NCBI RefSeq assembly: GCF_003944795.1
Contig: NZ_RWBG01000002.1
Location: forward strand, 372,001-436,000
DNA length: 64,000 nucleotides
Direction of reading: 5' to 3'
Origin: Mangrovimonas spongiae
GTDB taxonomy: Bacteria; Bacteroidota; Bacteroidia; Flavobacteriales; Flavobacteriaceae
Of the stretch, positions 8,432 to 19,729 are shown one piece after another. Under the pieces are notes generated by a model. The model ran no database searches. It was not told where the DNA came from and saw nothing but the letters and a program-made list of their open reading frames with translations. How positions within the stretch are numbered: position 1 is the first letter of the stretch; each line of letters begins with the position of its first letter. The position numbers were made by a program, and so were the translations under genes.

Positions 8432-9503
8432 ACATACCTCGGCGTTACATGAAAAAAAAGGTGTCTCAGATCCAGAGATAACCAACATCTCTCATATTAA
8501 TAAATTTAAAAAGAAACGTAAAGCGCAGCCTGATGCGCAATCGCTAACTCAAGATATTATTTCAGGCGATATAACAGCATTAAGTCGTGCTATAACTTTA
8601 GTTGAAAGCACAAACCCTACGCATTATAAAAAAGCTTCAGAGATTATTAAACAATGTTTAGAGCATGCCAATAACTCCACTAGAATTGGTATTACAGGCG
8701 TTCCTGGTGTTGGAAAAAGCACATTTATCGAAGCTTTTGGTGAGTATTTAACCTCGCAAGGAAAAAAAGTAGCAGTCTTAGCTGTAGACCCTAGTAGCTC
8801 TGTAACAAAAGGCAGTATTTTAGGTGACAAAACCCGTATGGAAGCTTTGGTAAACAACCCTAATGCTTTTATTAGGCCGTCGGCTTCAGGTAACTCGCTT
8901 GGAGGTGTTGCTAGAAAAACACGCGAAGCCATTATTTTATGCGAGGCCGCTGGGTTTGACACTATTATTATAGAAACCGTTGGTGTGGGACAAAGTGAAA
9001 CAGCGGTTCATAGTATGGTTGATTTCTTTCTATTATTGAAATTAGCTCGTGCTGGCGATGAATTACAAGGTATAAAACGCGGTATTATTGAAATGGCTGA
9101 TGCTATAGCTATAAATAAAGCCGATGGCGATAATATAAAAGCTGCAAAACTAGCTAAGGTAGAATTTAATCGTGCTTTGCATCTATATCCAGAAAAAGCA
9201 TCGGGATGGACTCCTAAAGTAACGCTTTGTAGCGCTTTACAAAAAGAAGGAATAGATGATATTTGGAAGATTATTTCGGAATATCTCACCAAAACAAAAA
9301 CCAATGGTTATTTTGAACACAACCGTTTAGAACAAAATAAGTTTTGGTTAACACAGACTATAGAAGAACAATTAAAGCAACGCTTTTTTAATCATGAAGT
9401 CATTAAAAAAGCCTTAGCTACACAACTTCAGCTTATAGAAGATAATAAAACCACACCTTTCGCTGCAGCCGAATATTTATTAAATCTGGAAAAAGATTTA
9501 TAA
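8415..9503 (+). CDS. meaB: Methylmalonyl-CoA mutase-associated GTPase MeaB (ArgK family)
   Basis: A 362-residue G3E-family GTPase. Walker A is GVPGVGKST at residues 95-103, followed by VLAVDPSSS, the ETVGVGQSE switch region and NKAD for guanine recognition. MeaB gates delivery of adenosylcobalamin to methylmalonyl-CoA mutase and protects the enzyme. The mutase genes are not in this window, but an adenosyltransferase is at its left edge. No ATG lies between the DUF2911 stop and the conserved core (next Met is after residue 130), so initiation must use a non-ATG codon. The TTG at 8415, inside the DUF2911 gene, gives a normal length. It converges with the epimerase gene, overlapping by 6 bases. 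Confidence 0.95.
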   Translation: MAKKNKHTSALHEKKGVSDPEITNISHINKFKKKRKAQPDAQSLTQDIISGDITALSRAITLVESTNPTHYKKASEIIKQCLEHANNSTRIGITGVPGVGKSTFIEAFGEYLTSQGKKVAVLAVDPSSSVTKGSILGDKTRMEALVNNPNAFIRPSASGNSLGGVARKTREAIILCEAAGFDTIIIETVGVGQSETAVHSMVDFFLLLKLARAGDELQGIKRGIIEMADAIAINKADGDNIKAAKLAKVEFNRALHLYPEKASGWTPKVTLCSALQKEGIDDIWKIISEYLTKTKTNGYFEHNRLEQNKFWLTQTIEEQLKQRFFNHEVIKKALATQLQLIEDNKTTPFAAAEYLLNLEKDL

Positions 9504-10439
9504 AAAATACGCTTTATACCAAGCAACTTGCTTTTCTACTGCCTCTAATAAAGTTGTTTGCGGATTATAACCTAGTAATTGTTTGGCCTTATCTATATTT
9601 GCTTTAGTACGTAGTTGGTCACCAGGGCGTTTAGGCTTAACATCTATTTTTATTTGCTTTCCTAAAACCTTTTCTACAGCTTCAATGCCTTCTTGTGTAG
9701 TATGCTCTACCTCGGTTCCCAAGTTAATGATTTCGCCATTAACGAGATCTTCTTTTCCTATTACCGACACCACACCATCGACAATATCACCTACATACGT
9801 AAAACTTCGCAGATGCTTATCGCTACCTTTAAATAACGGAAAAGCTTCATCCTTTAAACCTAAAGCAATCAGCTTGGTGTACATTTTCTCTGGGCGTTCT
9901 CTTGGCCCAATAACCGAATACAATCGTAACGAACAAGAGGCCATTTGCTTTTCTCTAGACTTTTGAAGCACCAACTGTTCGGCTGCTAGTTTTGTTACAC
10001 CATAATGCGATGCTGGTTTTGGTGCTTTATCCTCTGGATAAGTAGCTTCTAACCCATAAATTGATGATGTTCCTATATTGACAAATAGTTTTAAATCTGA
10101 TAAAGTCAATGCATAATCAATAAGGTTTTTTGTAGCAATAATATTGTTGCTAAAATAATCTTCAAAAGAAGAGGTAGAAGAAATTCCCGGCTGCGCAGCA
10201 AAATGAAAAATATAGTTAACATCTTTAGGTAAAACAGCTGCTAGGTTATCTTCTCTTAAATCGTAATCTAAAACAGTTATTCCTGCGTTGGATAATGCCT
10301 TTTTATTTAAGTTTTTTAACTCTTTACTATAATAAGGTGAAAAATTATCTACTCCTATTACTTCATGACCTAAACGTTGTAATCTTTCTGCTGTATGCGA
10401 ACCAATAAAACCTACGGCTCCTGTAACTAAAATTTTCAT
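9498..10439 (-). CDS. NAD-dependent sugar-nucleotide epimerase/dehydratase
   Basis: A 313-residue extended short-chain dehydrogenase/reductase. The Rossmann motif GAVGFIG is at residues 7-13, the VDNFSPYY segment follows the second strand, and the catalytic Tyr-x3-Lys is Y146-K150 (SHYGVTK). The active-site Ser/Thr lies in GTSSIYG. Members interconvert or dehydrate UDP-sugars; the closest feel is to UDP-glucuronate or UDP-glucose 4-epimerases, but sequence alone does not fix the substrate. It is the last gene of a minus-strand series (MATE exporter, 76-residue protein, PAP2 phosphatase, epimerase) with a 39-base gap before it. A surface polysaccharide role is possible but not shown. Confidence 0.88.
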   Translation of the reverse strand: MKILVTGAVGFIGSHTAERLQRLGHEVIGVDNFSPYYSKELKNLNKKALSNAGITVLDYDLREDNLAAVLPKDVNYIFHFAAQPGISSTSSFEDYFSNNIIATKNLIDYALTLSDLKLFVNIGTSSIYGLEATYPEDKAPKPASHYGVTKLAAEQLVLQKSREKQMASCSLRLYSVIGPRERPEKMYTKLIALGLKDEAFPLFKGSDKHLRSFTYVGDIVDGVVSVIGKEDLVNGEIINLGTEVEHTTQEGIEAVEKVLGKQIKIDVKPKRPGDQLRTKANIDKAKQLLGYNPQTTLLEAVEKQVAWYKAYFL

Positions 10440-10478
10440 AAATTAATAATCGTGGTATTTCTTACAAAGTAACATTTT

Positions 10479-11051
10479 TTATACAAGATTATATCGTCTT
10501 TTAAAATATTCATTCAACTTATAAAACATAAATCCTGATAAGGCTCCAAAGGTTAATCCGCTTAATACATCTAATGGATAATGAACACCTATATAAATCC
10601 GGCTATATCCCATAGCTATTGACCATATAACCATAATCCAAATTAGGTTTTTAAAGCGTCGTCGAAGTAGTAAACTACTAAATACCGCTACGGCCATAGA
10701 GTTTGATGCGTGTCCTGAAAAATACCCATATTTTCCTCCACAATATGGTTTTACCAAACGCATTAAACTTTGCAACGCTTCTTCATGGCAAGGTCTTGGG
10801 CGCATTAAGCCATGCTTAAACACATTGGTAATTTGGTCGGTAAAAGTTACCATAGCCACAATAAGAACCAACGTTAATAAGAACATTTTTTTGTTTTCTT
10901 CTTTAAAAATAAAAAAGAGTAACACCGCATAAAGTGGTATCCAGTAGAACTTGGTGGTATAAAACATCCAAAAAGCATCCCAACTTTTTGTTCCTAGAGT
11001 ATTTAAGTAAATAAATAACTCGGTATCTAAATGTAAAATTTGCTCTAACAT
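10479..11051 (-). CDS. PAP2-family membrane phosphatase
   Basis: A 190-residue membrane protein with five or six hydrophobic segments and the three PAP2 signature blocks: KHGLMRPRP, SGHASNS and SRIYIGVHYPLDV. The conserved His residues of the second and third blocks are present. The family removes phosphate from lipid phosphates such as undecaprenyl pyrophosphate or phosphatidic acid at the outer face of the inner membrane. It starts 3 bases after the stop of the small acidic protein upstream, so the two are cotranscribed. Undecaprenyl pyrophosphate phosphatase is one plausible activity; phosphatidate phosphatase is the alternative. Confidence 0.9.
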   Translation of the reverse strand: MLEQILHLDTELFIYLNTLGTKSWDAFWMFYTTKFYWIPLYAVLLFFIFKEENKKMFLLTLVLIVAMVTFTDQITNVFKHGLMRPRPCHEEALQSLMRLVKPYCGGKYGYFSGHASNSMAVAVFSSLLLRRRFKNLIWIMVIWSIAMGYSRIYIGVHYPLDVLSGLTFGALSGFMFYKLNEYFKRRYNLV

Positions 11052-11054
11052 AGT

Positions 11055-11285
11055 TTAATCGTCTTCGTAACGTGCTACTTCCCTATCGTAAAACTCTAAA
11101 GCTTGTTGAATAAGGTTCTCGGTTTCGGTTTCTAATTCTTTTTGATCATGTTGATCAAAATCTTCTAACCATTCAATATCGTCATTTTCTAGATTAAGAA
11201 TAAACCTAGGAAAATCGGTATGCACAACAAATGCGGTATCTGGAAAATCGGTATTATCACCCAGTAAAAATTTAGGAAGTTCCAT
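11055..11285 (-). CDS. Small acidic conserved hypothetical protein
   Basis: A 76-residue, strongly acidic soluble protein starting MELPKFLLGDNTDFPDTAF. It has a C-terminal amphipathic helix rich in Glu and Gln (about 47-76). I recognise it as a flavobacterial conserved family without a domain name. Its first 14 bases overlap the end of the MATE gene and its stop is 3 bases from the PAP2 start, which argues that it is translated. No function is proposed. Confidence 0.75.
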   Translation of the reverse strand: MELPKFLLGDNTDFPDTAFVVHTDFPRFILNLENDDIEWLEDFDQHDQKELETETENLIQQALEFYDREVARYEDD

Positions 11286-12657
11286 GCTTAGAGATAATTA
11301 ATTTTTTGGTTAATATATGAAATCTAATATACAATAAAATTGCGGCTATTGTTAAGCCTGCTAATAACCCTAACCAAATACCAAAACTTCCATAAACATG
11401 TTCATTCCCTAAAAAATAACTAATTGGAAATCCTACTATCCAGTAAGAAATAAAAGTAATTACTGTGGGTACTTTTACATCTTGTAAACCTCTTAAAGCA
11501 CCTAACATAATTACTTGAATACTATCACTAATTTGAAAAATGGCTGCGGCTATTAATAAAGTTGCTGCTATAGATACCACTTCGGTATTGTCAGTTAGAT
11601 TAGCGACATCATCATAATCCACATATAATTTAGGCAACACATTATGCATAATTAAGAAGAAAACAGCAAATATGCTCGCTAAAATAATACCTAATAAAAA
11701 TATGGATACGGCAATGCGACGAAGCTCTAAATAGTTATGTAATCCTTTTTGATTTCCTACTCGAATCATGGCTGCCACACTTAAACCTGTTGCTACCATA
11801 AACGTCATAGATGATAAGTTTAGTGCAATTTGATTGGCTGCTTGTGGATTTTTACCCAACAAACCACTTAACCAAATAGCTGCCGTAAAAATACCGACTT
11901 CGAAAAACATTTGCATGGCGCTTGGCGTCCCCAAGTTAAACAGTTTTTTAAGCATTAATTTATCTAACACAAACAACTTAATATGCGTTACAAAGTCTTG
12001 CGATTTTTTGTGTTTCATAAGTAACCACCATAAAAAAGCCACCATTATAAAACGTGACAATAACGTACCATAGGCTGCACCTACAATTCCTAGTTGTGGA
12101 AATCCTAACTTACCAAAAATGAGTACATAGTTTAAAATAACATTTACAACATTGGCTAACAAAGTTGCATACATAGGGTATTTAGTCATAGACAACCCAT
12201 CGCTAAACTGTTTAAACGCCTGAAAAACAACCAATGGGATTAACGAAAAAGCTACCAAATCTAAATACGGCATTGCCAATTCTACAACCTCGGTTGGTTG
12301 TTTCATAAGATACATTAAGGGTTTGGCAAAAAACAATAATGCAAATAATGCTATTCCTAATACAAGACATAAAAATAGCCCGTGTTTGAAAGCCGATTTT
12401 CCTTGTTGAAAGTTTTTAGCACCATCGGCTTCGGCTACTAAAGGTGTTATGGCTGTTGAAAAACCAATTCCTAACGACATGGCTACAAACATAAAACTGT
12501 TTCCTAAGGATACAGCAGCTAGTTCGGCTGTTCCTAATTGCCCCACCATAATATTATCGATAAAGCTCACAAACGTGTGCCCTAACATACCTAGCATAAC
12601 TGGTGCTGCCAATTTCCAGTTGTAACGAAATTCTTTTGTGTAGTTACCTAAAACCAT
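11272..12657 (-). CDS. MATE-family multidrug/Na+ efflux transporter
   Basis: A 461-residue inner-membrane protein with twelve predicted transmembrane helices in two homologous halves, as in MATE exporters. The first helix holds APVMLGMLGHTFVSFIDNIMVG, of which the pattern P-x-M-x10-VD-x2-MVG is typical for the NorM branch. These proteins exchange Na+ or H+ for cationic drugs or metabolites. It is the first gene of the minus-strand series running to the epimerase. Only a weak -7-like box (TACTTTTA) is seen upstream. The substrate cannot be predicted. Confidence 0.93.
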   Translation of the reverse strand: MVLGNYTKEFRYNWKLAAPVMLGMLGHTFVSFIDNIMVGQLGTAELAAVSLGNSFMFVAMSLGIGFSTAITPLVAEADGAKNFQQGKSAFKHGLFLCLVLGIALFALLFFAKPLMYLMKQPTEVVELAMPYLDLVAFSLIPLVVFQAFKQFSDGLSMTKYPMYATLLANVVNVILNYVLIFGKLGFPQLGIVGAAYGTLLSRFIMVAFLWWLLMKHKKSQDFVTHIKLFVLDKLMLKKLFNLGTPSAMQMFFEVGIFTAAIWLSGLLGKNPQAANQIALNLSSMTFMVATGLSVAAMIRVGNQKGLHNYLELRRIAVSIFLLGIILASIFAVFFLIMHNVLPKLYVDYDDVANLTDNTEVVSIAATLLIAAAIFQISDSIQVIMLGALRGLQDVKVPTVITFISYWIVGFPISYFLGNEHVYGSFGIWLGLLAGLTIAAILLYIRFHILTKKLIISKHGTS

Positions 12658-12701
12658 GGCGTAAAAGTACTGTTTAGGTTTAAGCTAAACGAATATATAA
12701 T

Positions 12702-13646
12702 CTACAATTTTGCGACTTTGTTTTTAGCTATTTCAAACTCTTCTACCATGTCTTTTACGATTTGCGACACTGGCTTAACCTCATGAATTAGTCCCGAAAT
12801 TTGACCGATTTCTAATTCACCTTCCTCTAAGTCGCCTTCAAACATCCCTTTTTTTGCACGTGCGCGTCCTAGAAGCGTTTTAAGATCTTCCACGGAAGGG
12901 TTATTCTTATAAAGGTTTTGAATATCTTGATAGAACTTGTTTTTTATTAACCTTACCGGGGCTAACTCTTTTAATGTTAATTGGGTATCGCCTTCTTTGG
13001 CGTTAACAACCACTTGTTTAAACGCTTGATGTGCCGAGCTTTCTTTACTAGCTACAAAGCGACTTCCTACTTGCACACCATCGGCTCCTAAAATCATACA
13101 AGCTAGCATAGCTTGCCCATTAGCAATGCCTCCTGCTGCAATTAATGGAATTTCCAATTGCTCTTTTACCATAGGAATTAAGGTAAGCGTTGTCGTTTCA
13201 TCGCGACCATTATGACCTCCTGCTTCAAAGCCTTCGGCTACCACAGCATCGACGCCTGATTCTTGTGCTTTTAGTGCAAACTTGACACTACTTACTACAT
13301 GAACCACGGTTATACCTTTTTCTTGTAACCATTTAGTCCATGTTTTTGGATTTCCTGCTGAAGTGAATACAATTTTAACCCCTTCTTCAACAATAATATC
13401 CATGATTTTTTCAATATCAGGATATAACATAGGTACATTTACGCCAAACGGTTTATCGGTAGCCTTTTTACATTTTTGTATGTGTTCCCTAAGAACTTCT
13501 GGATACATACTACCGGCACCAATTAGTCCTAAAATACCCGAATTACTAGCAGCTGATGCTAAACGCCAACCACTATTCCAAATCATTCCTGCTTGGATAA
13601 TAGGGTGCTCAATATTAAAAAGTTCTGTGATTTTATTGTTTTTCAT
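12702..13646 (-). CDS. Nitronate monooxygenase family flavoprotein
   Basis: A 314-residue TIM-barrel flavoprotein. It starts with the PIIQAGM motif, has the FMN phosphate-binding AAGGIANGQA and GVQVGSRFVAS stretches, and carries AEGFEAGGHNGRDE with the family's catalytic-region His. Nitronate monooxygenases oxidise alkyl nitronates such as propionate 3-nitronate. The same fold also includes FabK-type enoyl reductases, but the AGGHNG motif fits the nitronate branch. It starts 36 bases after the mnmA stop and may be read from the mnmA promoter. Confidence 0.88.
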   Translation of the reverse strand: MKNNKITELFNIEHPIIQAGMIWNSGWRLASAASNSGILGLIGAGSMYPEVLREHIQKCKKATDKPFGVNVPMLYPDIEKIMDIIVEEGVKIVFTSAGNPKTWTKWLQEKGITVVHVVSSVKFALKAQESGVDAVVAEGFEAGGHNGRDETTTLTLIPMVKEQLEIPLIAAGGIANGQAMLACMILGADGVQVGSRFVASKESSAHQAFKQVVVNAKEGDTQLTLKELAPVRLIKNKFYQDIQNLYKNNPSVEDLKTLLGRARAKKGMFEGDLEEGELEIGQISGLIHEVKPVSQIVKDMVEEFEIAKNKVAKL

Positions 13647-13682
13647 GATATTGATTTAGGAATAAAAAAATAGTTTTACTTA

Positions 13683-14879
13683 TTACGAAATAACACCAGA
13701 GCCTACAAGCTCGTCTTTTATATACCAAGCCACAAATTGCCCTTCGGTTATGGCAGATTGTGGTTGCTCGAACACAACATACAATCCGTTATCCACTTTA
13801 TGCAATTTGGCCTTTTGTAGTGGTTGTCTATATCGAATTCGTGCCATAACATCCATGGTTTCATCTAAGCTTAAAGACAAATCTTCTCTTACCCAATGTA
13901 ACTCCTCGTTAGTAATAAAAAGGGCACTCCTATATAACCCTGGATGTGATTTACCTTGACCTGTATAGATCACATTTTCGTTTACATCGGTTTCTATAAC
14001 AAATAATGGTTCTGCTGTTCCTCCAACGGCTAATCCTTTACGTTGCCCTTTGGTAAAGAAATGCGCGCCTTGGTGTTTCCCAACAACCTTACCATCTACT
14101 TGCTGATAACTCACTTTTTCTGATAAATATTTTAATTCCTCTTCTTTGGAGTTAAATTCAGGCAATTCCTTATTATACTTATCATGATTATTAGCTACTT
14201 CAACAATAACACCTTCTTTAGGTTTTAATTGCTGTTGTAAAAAATCTGGTAATCTTACTTTACCAATAAAACAAAGTCCTTGCGAATCTTTTTTATCGGC
14301 TGTAATAAGGTTTTGCTCTGCGGCTATTTGTCGTACTTCAGGTTTGGTTAATTCACCTATTGGAAATAATGCTTTTGCTAATTGTGCTTGTGATAATTGA
14401 CATAAGAAATAGGATTGGTCTTTGTTGTCATCTACTCCTGCCAATAATTGATATACTTCTTCTCCATCTTTAGTAATAGTCCCTTTACGGCAATAATGTC
14501 CTGTTGCGACATAATCTGCTCCTAAGTCTAAGGCTATTTTCATAAACACATCAAACTTAATTTCACGATTACATAACACATCTGGGTTTGGGGTTCGTCC
14601 TTTTTCGTATTCGTTAAACATATAATCTACAATACGTTCTTTATATTGTTCGCTTAAATCGACGGTTTGAAAAGGAATTCCTAATCTATCTGCTACTAAC
14701 ATAGCATCGTTGCTATCTTCTAACCATGGACATTCGTTAGATATAGTTACCGAGTCGTCATGCCAATTTTTCATAAACAACCCTATAACCTCATACCCTT
14801 GTTCTTTTAAAAGGTATGCTGTTACACTGGAATCTACACCTCCAGAAAGTCCAACTATTACACGTTTTTTCTTATTCAT
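13683..14879 (-). CDS. mnmA: tRNA-specific 2-thiouridylase MnmA
   Basis: A 398-residue enzyme that puts sulfur on U34 of tRNAs for Lys, Glu and Gln. The PP-loop SGGVDSS lies near residue 13, and the two catalytic cysteines are in VLCNREIKF and GLCFIG. The conserved ATGHYCR and DQSYFL motifs are present. Start: I use ATG 14879 ([14 protein letters not shown]). The TTG at 14889-14891 is the tail of a TATCTTTG promoter box. Only nine bases lie between that box and the ATG, so the messenger is probably leaderless or nearly so. Confidence 0.96.
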   Translation of the reverse strand: MNKKKRVIVGLSGGVDSSVTAYLLKEQGYEVIGLFMKNWHDDSVTISNECPWLEDSNDAMLVADRLGIPFQTVDLSEQYKERIVDYMFNEYEKGRTPNPDVLCNREIKFDVFMKIALDLGADYVATGHYCRKGTITKDGEEVYQLLAGVDDNKDQSYFLCQLSQAQLAKALFPIGELTKPEVRQIAAEQNLITADKKDSQGLCFIGKVRLPDFLQQQLKPKEGVIVEVANNHDKYNKELPEFNSKEEELKYLSEKVSYQQVDGKVVGKHQGAHFFTKGQRKGLAVGGTAEPLFVIETDVNENVIYTGQGKSHPGLYRSALFITNEELHWVREDLSLSLDETMDVMARIRYRQPLQKAKLHKVDNGLYVVFEQPQSAITEGQFVAWYIKDELVGSGVIS

Positions 14880-14888
14880 AATTGTTTG

Positions 14889-14896
14889 CAAAGATA
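14889..14896 (-). promoter_or_regulatory. -7 element TATCTTTG for mnmA
   Basis: A perfect TAnnTTTG on the minus strand, nine bases before the mnmA ATG. No TTG is visible at the expected -33 spacing. Confidence 0.65.
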
Positions 14897-15120
14897 CATT
14901 AATTTGCTCTGTTTTATAATTCGGTTTTTGGGATTGATTTCACTACGCTTACATAAGGCATTATTTTACAAATAGTTACAAAAAACAACAACCATTTAAT
15001 GTTGTTTTATTATGAAATAGTATGATTTTTATATATATTGCGTTCACTTATGTTTAGGTAGCTTTCCCCACTTGGATTGATTAATAGCTTACTCAACATG
15101 TGAAATACCTAAATAAAACA

Positions 15121-15149
15121 AAAAGCTCCTTTCTAAGAAAGGAGCTTTT
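15121..15149. terminator. Bidirectional terminator hairpin after the MORN-like gene
   Basis: A perfect 13-bp stem, AAAAGCTCCTTTC against GAAAGGAGCTTTT, with a TAA loop and T-rich sequence on both sides. It lies 20 bases past the stop of the minus-strand MORN-like gene. The rest of the spacer 14897-15120 shows no gene. Confidence 0.9.
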
Positions 15150-15168
15150 ATATTTTTATTATCTCAAC

Positions 15169-15882
15169 TTAATGTTGTTTATATGGGTTTTTGCTCCTTC
15201 TGGTAAAATCCTCCTCTTTTTCTATTTCTCCATTTTTCTTGTAATACGTCCATACACCATCTCTTCTATTATTTTTGTATTGCCCTTTAAGCTTTAACTT
15301 ACCTTCTGGCCCGTAAAAATTGGCTTTGCCATATAATTCGTCATTAATATAATTATACTCTTTAATTAGCGTACCATCTTCGTCGTACCATAAGGATTGC
15401 CCATGAAGTTTTCCATCTTTAAAATGACTTTTTTCAGCAATTTGGCCATTTAAGTAGTAAACAATACTTTCTCCTTCAAGCTTTCCATCGTTATTATAGT
15501 TTTCAATCGTCATAACTTGGTTAGAATTATTATGAAAGTATTTCCAGATTCCTATGTACTTCTTACCAAGCATGTTGCCTTGACTTATAATTTTACCATT
15601 TGAAGCAAAAAACGTCACCTCTGCTATATTATTATTTTCATTAAATGTTCTAGTGGCTGTTAAACTTGGTTTGTTATTTACATTTTTGTAAAACTTAAAT
15701 GTTCCTGTTTCTTTACCATGGTTAAACTCACCTTCATAACGTAGTACATTGGTGTTTTTATAGTTCTTTTTCCAAACACCGTGGCGTTTTCCATTAGTAT
15801 CGAATTGATTTACTTTTTCTTGAGCTATTAATGATGCTATTGATAGCAAGAATACACCTATAATAGTTAATGTTTTGAACAT
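15169..15882 (-). CDS. Secreted MORN-like repeat protein (YwqK-type)
   Basis: A 237-residue protein with a signal peptide (residues 1-20, ending SLIAQ) followed by about eight beta-hairpin repeats of the form G-x-x-x-G-x-W/F-x-x-Y-x-x-x-G, for example NGKRHGVWKKNY, DGKLHGQSLWYDEDG and NRRDGVWTYYKKNG. Databases often call these 'toxin-antitoxin system YwqK family antitoxin', but nothing here suggests a toxin partner. In flavobacteria such proteins are exported and of unknown role. It lies downstream of yidC, separated by a terminator. Confidence 0.8.
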   Translation of the reverse strand: MFKTLTIIGVFLLSIASLIAQEKVNQFDTNGKRHGVWKKNYKNTNVLRYEGEFNHGKETGTFKFYKNVNNKPSLTATRTFNENNNIAEVTFFASNGKIISQGNMLGKKYIGIWKYFHNNSNQVMTIENYNNDGKLEGESIVYYLNGQIAEKSHFKDGKLHGQSLWYDEDGTLIKEYNYINDELYGKANFYGPEGKLKLKGQYKNNRRDGVWTYYKKNGEIEKEEDFTRRSKNPYKQH

Positions 15883-15929
15883 AAATTGTTTTTCTTTTAA
15901 AAACGGTTACACTCTTAAAATATTATAAC

Positions 15930-15954
15930 AAAAAAGCTGCCAAAAGGCAGCTTT
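15930..15954 (-). terminator. Terminator after yidC
   Basis: AAAGCTGCC (15933-15941) and GGCAGCTTT (15946-15954) form a 9-bp stem with an AAAA loop. Read on the minus strand it continues into a T run, 5 bases after the yidC stop. Confidence 0.88.
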
Positions 15955-15958
15955 ACAT

Positions 15959-17866
15959 TTATTTTTTTCGTTGTTGCGCTTTCTTTTGTTGTTCAGCCTG
16001 TTCCATCATTTCTTTCATTTTCTTTTGGAAACGATTTTCTTTTTTAGGCTTTTTCTTATTCTGCTGAATTTTAGCATGTATTTTATCTTCGTCAATAATA
16101 TAATTTTTAATGACTAGCATAATTCCAATAGTAATTAAATTAGATACAAAATAATACAAACTTAATCCTGAAGCATAGTTATTAAAGAAGAACAACATCA
16201 TTAATGGGGAGAAGTAAATCATGTACTTCATCATTTTACCCATATCTGGCATACCTTCTTGCGTTGGTTGCGAAGCCATTTGTTGTCCTGTAGTCATTTT
16301 CATATAAATAAATATAGCTATAGATGCTAGAATAGGGAATAAACTTACATGATCGCCATAAAACGGTATAGAAAAACCTGGTGGAAAGTGATAAATCGTA
16401 TCGTACGAAGATAAATCTTCTGCCCAAAGAAACGGTTTTTGTCTTAACACAAACGCCGATGGGAAAAACATAAACAAGGCATAAAACACTGGTAATTGCA
16501 TTAACGCTGGTAAGCATCCAGCCATTGGACTTGCTCCTGCTTTACTGTATAACGCCATGGTTTCCTGCTGCTTTTTCATGGCATTATCTTTATACTTCTC
16601 GTTTATTTCGTTAATCTCTGGCTTTAATATTCTCATTTTTGCCTGAGACACATACGATTTGTACGTTACAGGAGACATAGCTATTCTTACTAAAACTGTC
16701 ATAACAATAATGGCAATTCCATAAGGAAAAACACCACTTAAAAAGCCAAATAATGGAATAAACACATAACGGTTTATCCATCCAAAAATCCCCCAACCTA
16801 ATGGCATAATTTCATCAAGATTACGATTATAGCTACTTAACACTTTGTAATCGCTTGGCCCAAAGTATAAATCCATTGTTTTATTAATTTCGCCACCTTT
16901 AACTTCTAAAGGTAATTTAGAAGAAAATGCTTTGGTGTATAAAGTATCTATTTCTTCGTCTTGCACTAAGTTTTTAGACACCATGTTGGCTGTTGCAAAC
17001 GGCTCGTCTGCTAATAAAACTGATGTAAAGAAATGTTGCTTATAAGCCACATAAGTTACCGATTCTTCGGTATCGTCACTTAATTCGCTTTGCCCTAAAT
17101 AGCTATCTTTTCCACCATCATATTCGTAAACCAATTCGGTATAACGATTTTCGTAAGATATACTTTTAGCATGACGATAGGTTTTTAAATCCCAGTTTAA
17201 ATCTATAGGTTGAGACCCGTTAATTACATTGCTCATGCCTTGCGATCTGATGGTAAAATCCATCATATAATCGTCTGGTTTAAGCTCGTAACGGTATTCT
17301 AAAAACTTATCTGGCCCAGCTTTAAGCTTCATTGAAACCACTGTATTATCACCATTTTTAGTTACCGATGGCTCAAAATAAAGGTCTCTAGTATTTAAAG
17401 TTCTATTATCTGATGTTCCAAAATTGATATTAAAATCGGCATTGCCATCTTTAATTATATAAATAGGAATGGAATCGTAATTAACAAATTCTTTCAGCTT
17501 AACTTCTGATAAGTAGCCGCCTTTATTACTAAACTTTAATTCAAACAAATCGGTTTCAACCAATGTTGTTTCGTCTTTTGCAGATGGTAAGGTGGAAGAA
17601 TATGCCAAGGCACCTAACTTTCCTTTTAAGGCTTCAAGTTTTAAGGAGTCTGTAGGCGAAGGCACGGTAAAATCTTCTGAAGAGACAACTTTTGTATCGG
17701 TTGCTTCTGCAGCCTTCTTCTCGGCTTCTACTTGTTCTTGTTTTGCTTGCTCTTCTGCTTCTAACTCTTCTGGAGTTGGCTGATTGGTGTACATAATGTA
17801 CACAAGTATTCCAAAGATTAGGATAAACCCAATAATAGAATTAATGTCTAGTTTTTTTTCTTCCAT
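15959..17866 (-). CDS. yidC: Membrane protein insertase YidC
   Basis: A 635-residue YidC of the Gram-negative type. An N-terminal anchor helix (about 7-24) is followed by a large periplasmic beta-sandwich (about 30-355) and a five-helix insertase core (about 365-600). The core carries LVRIAMSP, with the groove arginine, and the MAGCLPALMQLPVFYALF motif. The C-terminus is strongly basic, as expected for ribosome contact. YidC inserts membrane proteins alone or with SecYEG. It follows pyrG by 76 bases in the same direction, a conserved flavobacterial pair, and ends at a strong terminator. Confidence 0.97.
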   Translation of the reverse strand: MEEKKLDINSIIGFILIFGILVYIMYTNQPTPEELEAEEQAKQEQVEAEKKAAEATDTKVVSSEDFTVPSPTDSLKLEALKGKLGALAYSSTLPSAKDETTLVETDLFELKFSNKGGYLSEVKLKEFVNYDSIPIYIIKDGNADFNINFGTSDNRTLNTRDLYFEPSVTKNGDNTVVSMKLKAGPDKFLEYRYELKPDDYMMDFTIRSQGMSNVINGSQPIDLNWDLKTYRHAKSISYENRYTELVYEYDGGKDSYLGQSELSDDTEESVTYVAYKQHFFTSVLLADEPFATANMVSKNLVQDEEIDTLYTKAFSSKLPLEVKGGEINKTMDLYFGPSDYKVLSSYNRNLDEIMPLGWGIFGWINRYVFIPLFGFLSGVFPYGIAIIVMTVLVRIAMSPVTYKSYVSQAKMRILKPEINEINEKYKDNAMKKQQETMALYSKAGASPMAGCLPALMQLPVFYALFMFFPSAFVLRQKPFLWAEDLSSYDTIYHFPPGFSIPFYGDHVSLFPILASIAIFIYMKMTTGQQMASQPTQEGMPDMGKMMKYMIYFSPLMMLFFFNNYASGLSLYYFVSNLITIGIMLVIKNYIIDEDKIHAKIQQNKKKPKKENRFQKKMKEMMEQAEQQKKAQQRKK

Positions 17867-17942
17867 ACTACTTCTTAAATCTAGACGGGTTTAAATCAAA
17901 AACCTGTCCCAAACTATATTTTGTGCCATACTGACACGTATT

Positions 17943-19573
<1,631 letters not shown>

Positions 19574-19576
19574 AGG

Positions 19577-19592
19577 CAAATTTACAAAATTA
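19577..19592 (-). promoter_or_regulatory. Two tandem -7 elements for pyrG
   Basis: On the minus strand TAATTTTG (19585-19592) is directly followed by TAAATTTG (19577-19584). Both match TAnnTTTG. The proximal box gives a leader of about 16 bases. No TTG is found at the -33 spacing for either. Confidence 0.6.
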
Positions 19593-19729
19593 AAACTGTT
19601 ATTAAAGTATTGTTTTACTAAATAACTGTTATAATTAAACAAGCTCGATAATTTTGACGTAAATTGATATTACTTATCCTACATTTTACAATACACACGC
19701 AGACTAATATATTGATGCTGTTTTTATTG

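Noticed and set aside
8624-8962. Minus-strand frame of 112 codons inside meaB
   Set aside because: It mirrors the conserved GTPase domain codons and has no independent features.
15100-15297. Plus-strand frame near the MORN-like gene end
   Set aside because: It crosses the perfect terminator stem at 15121-15149 and reads the reverse of the MORN-like coding sequence.
15169-15882. Toxin-antitoxin system suggested by the name YwqK
   Set aside because: There is only an exported MORN-type repeat protein and no toxin gene beside it.
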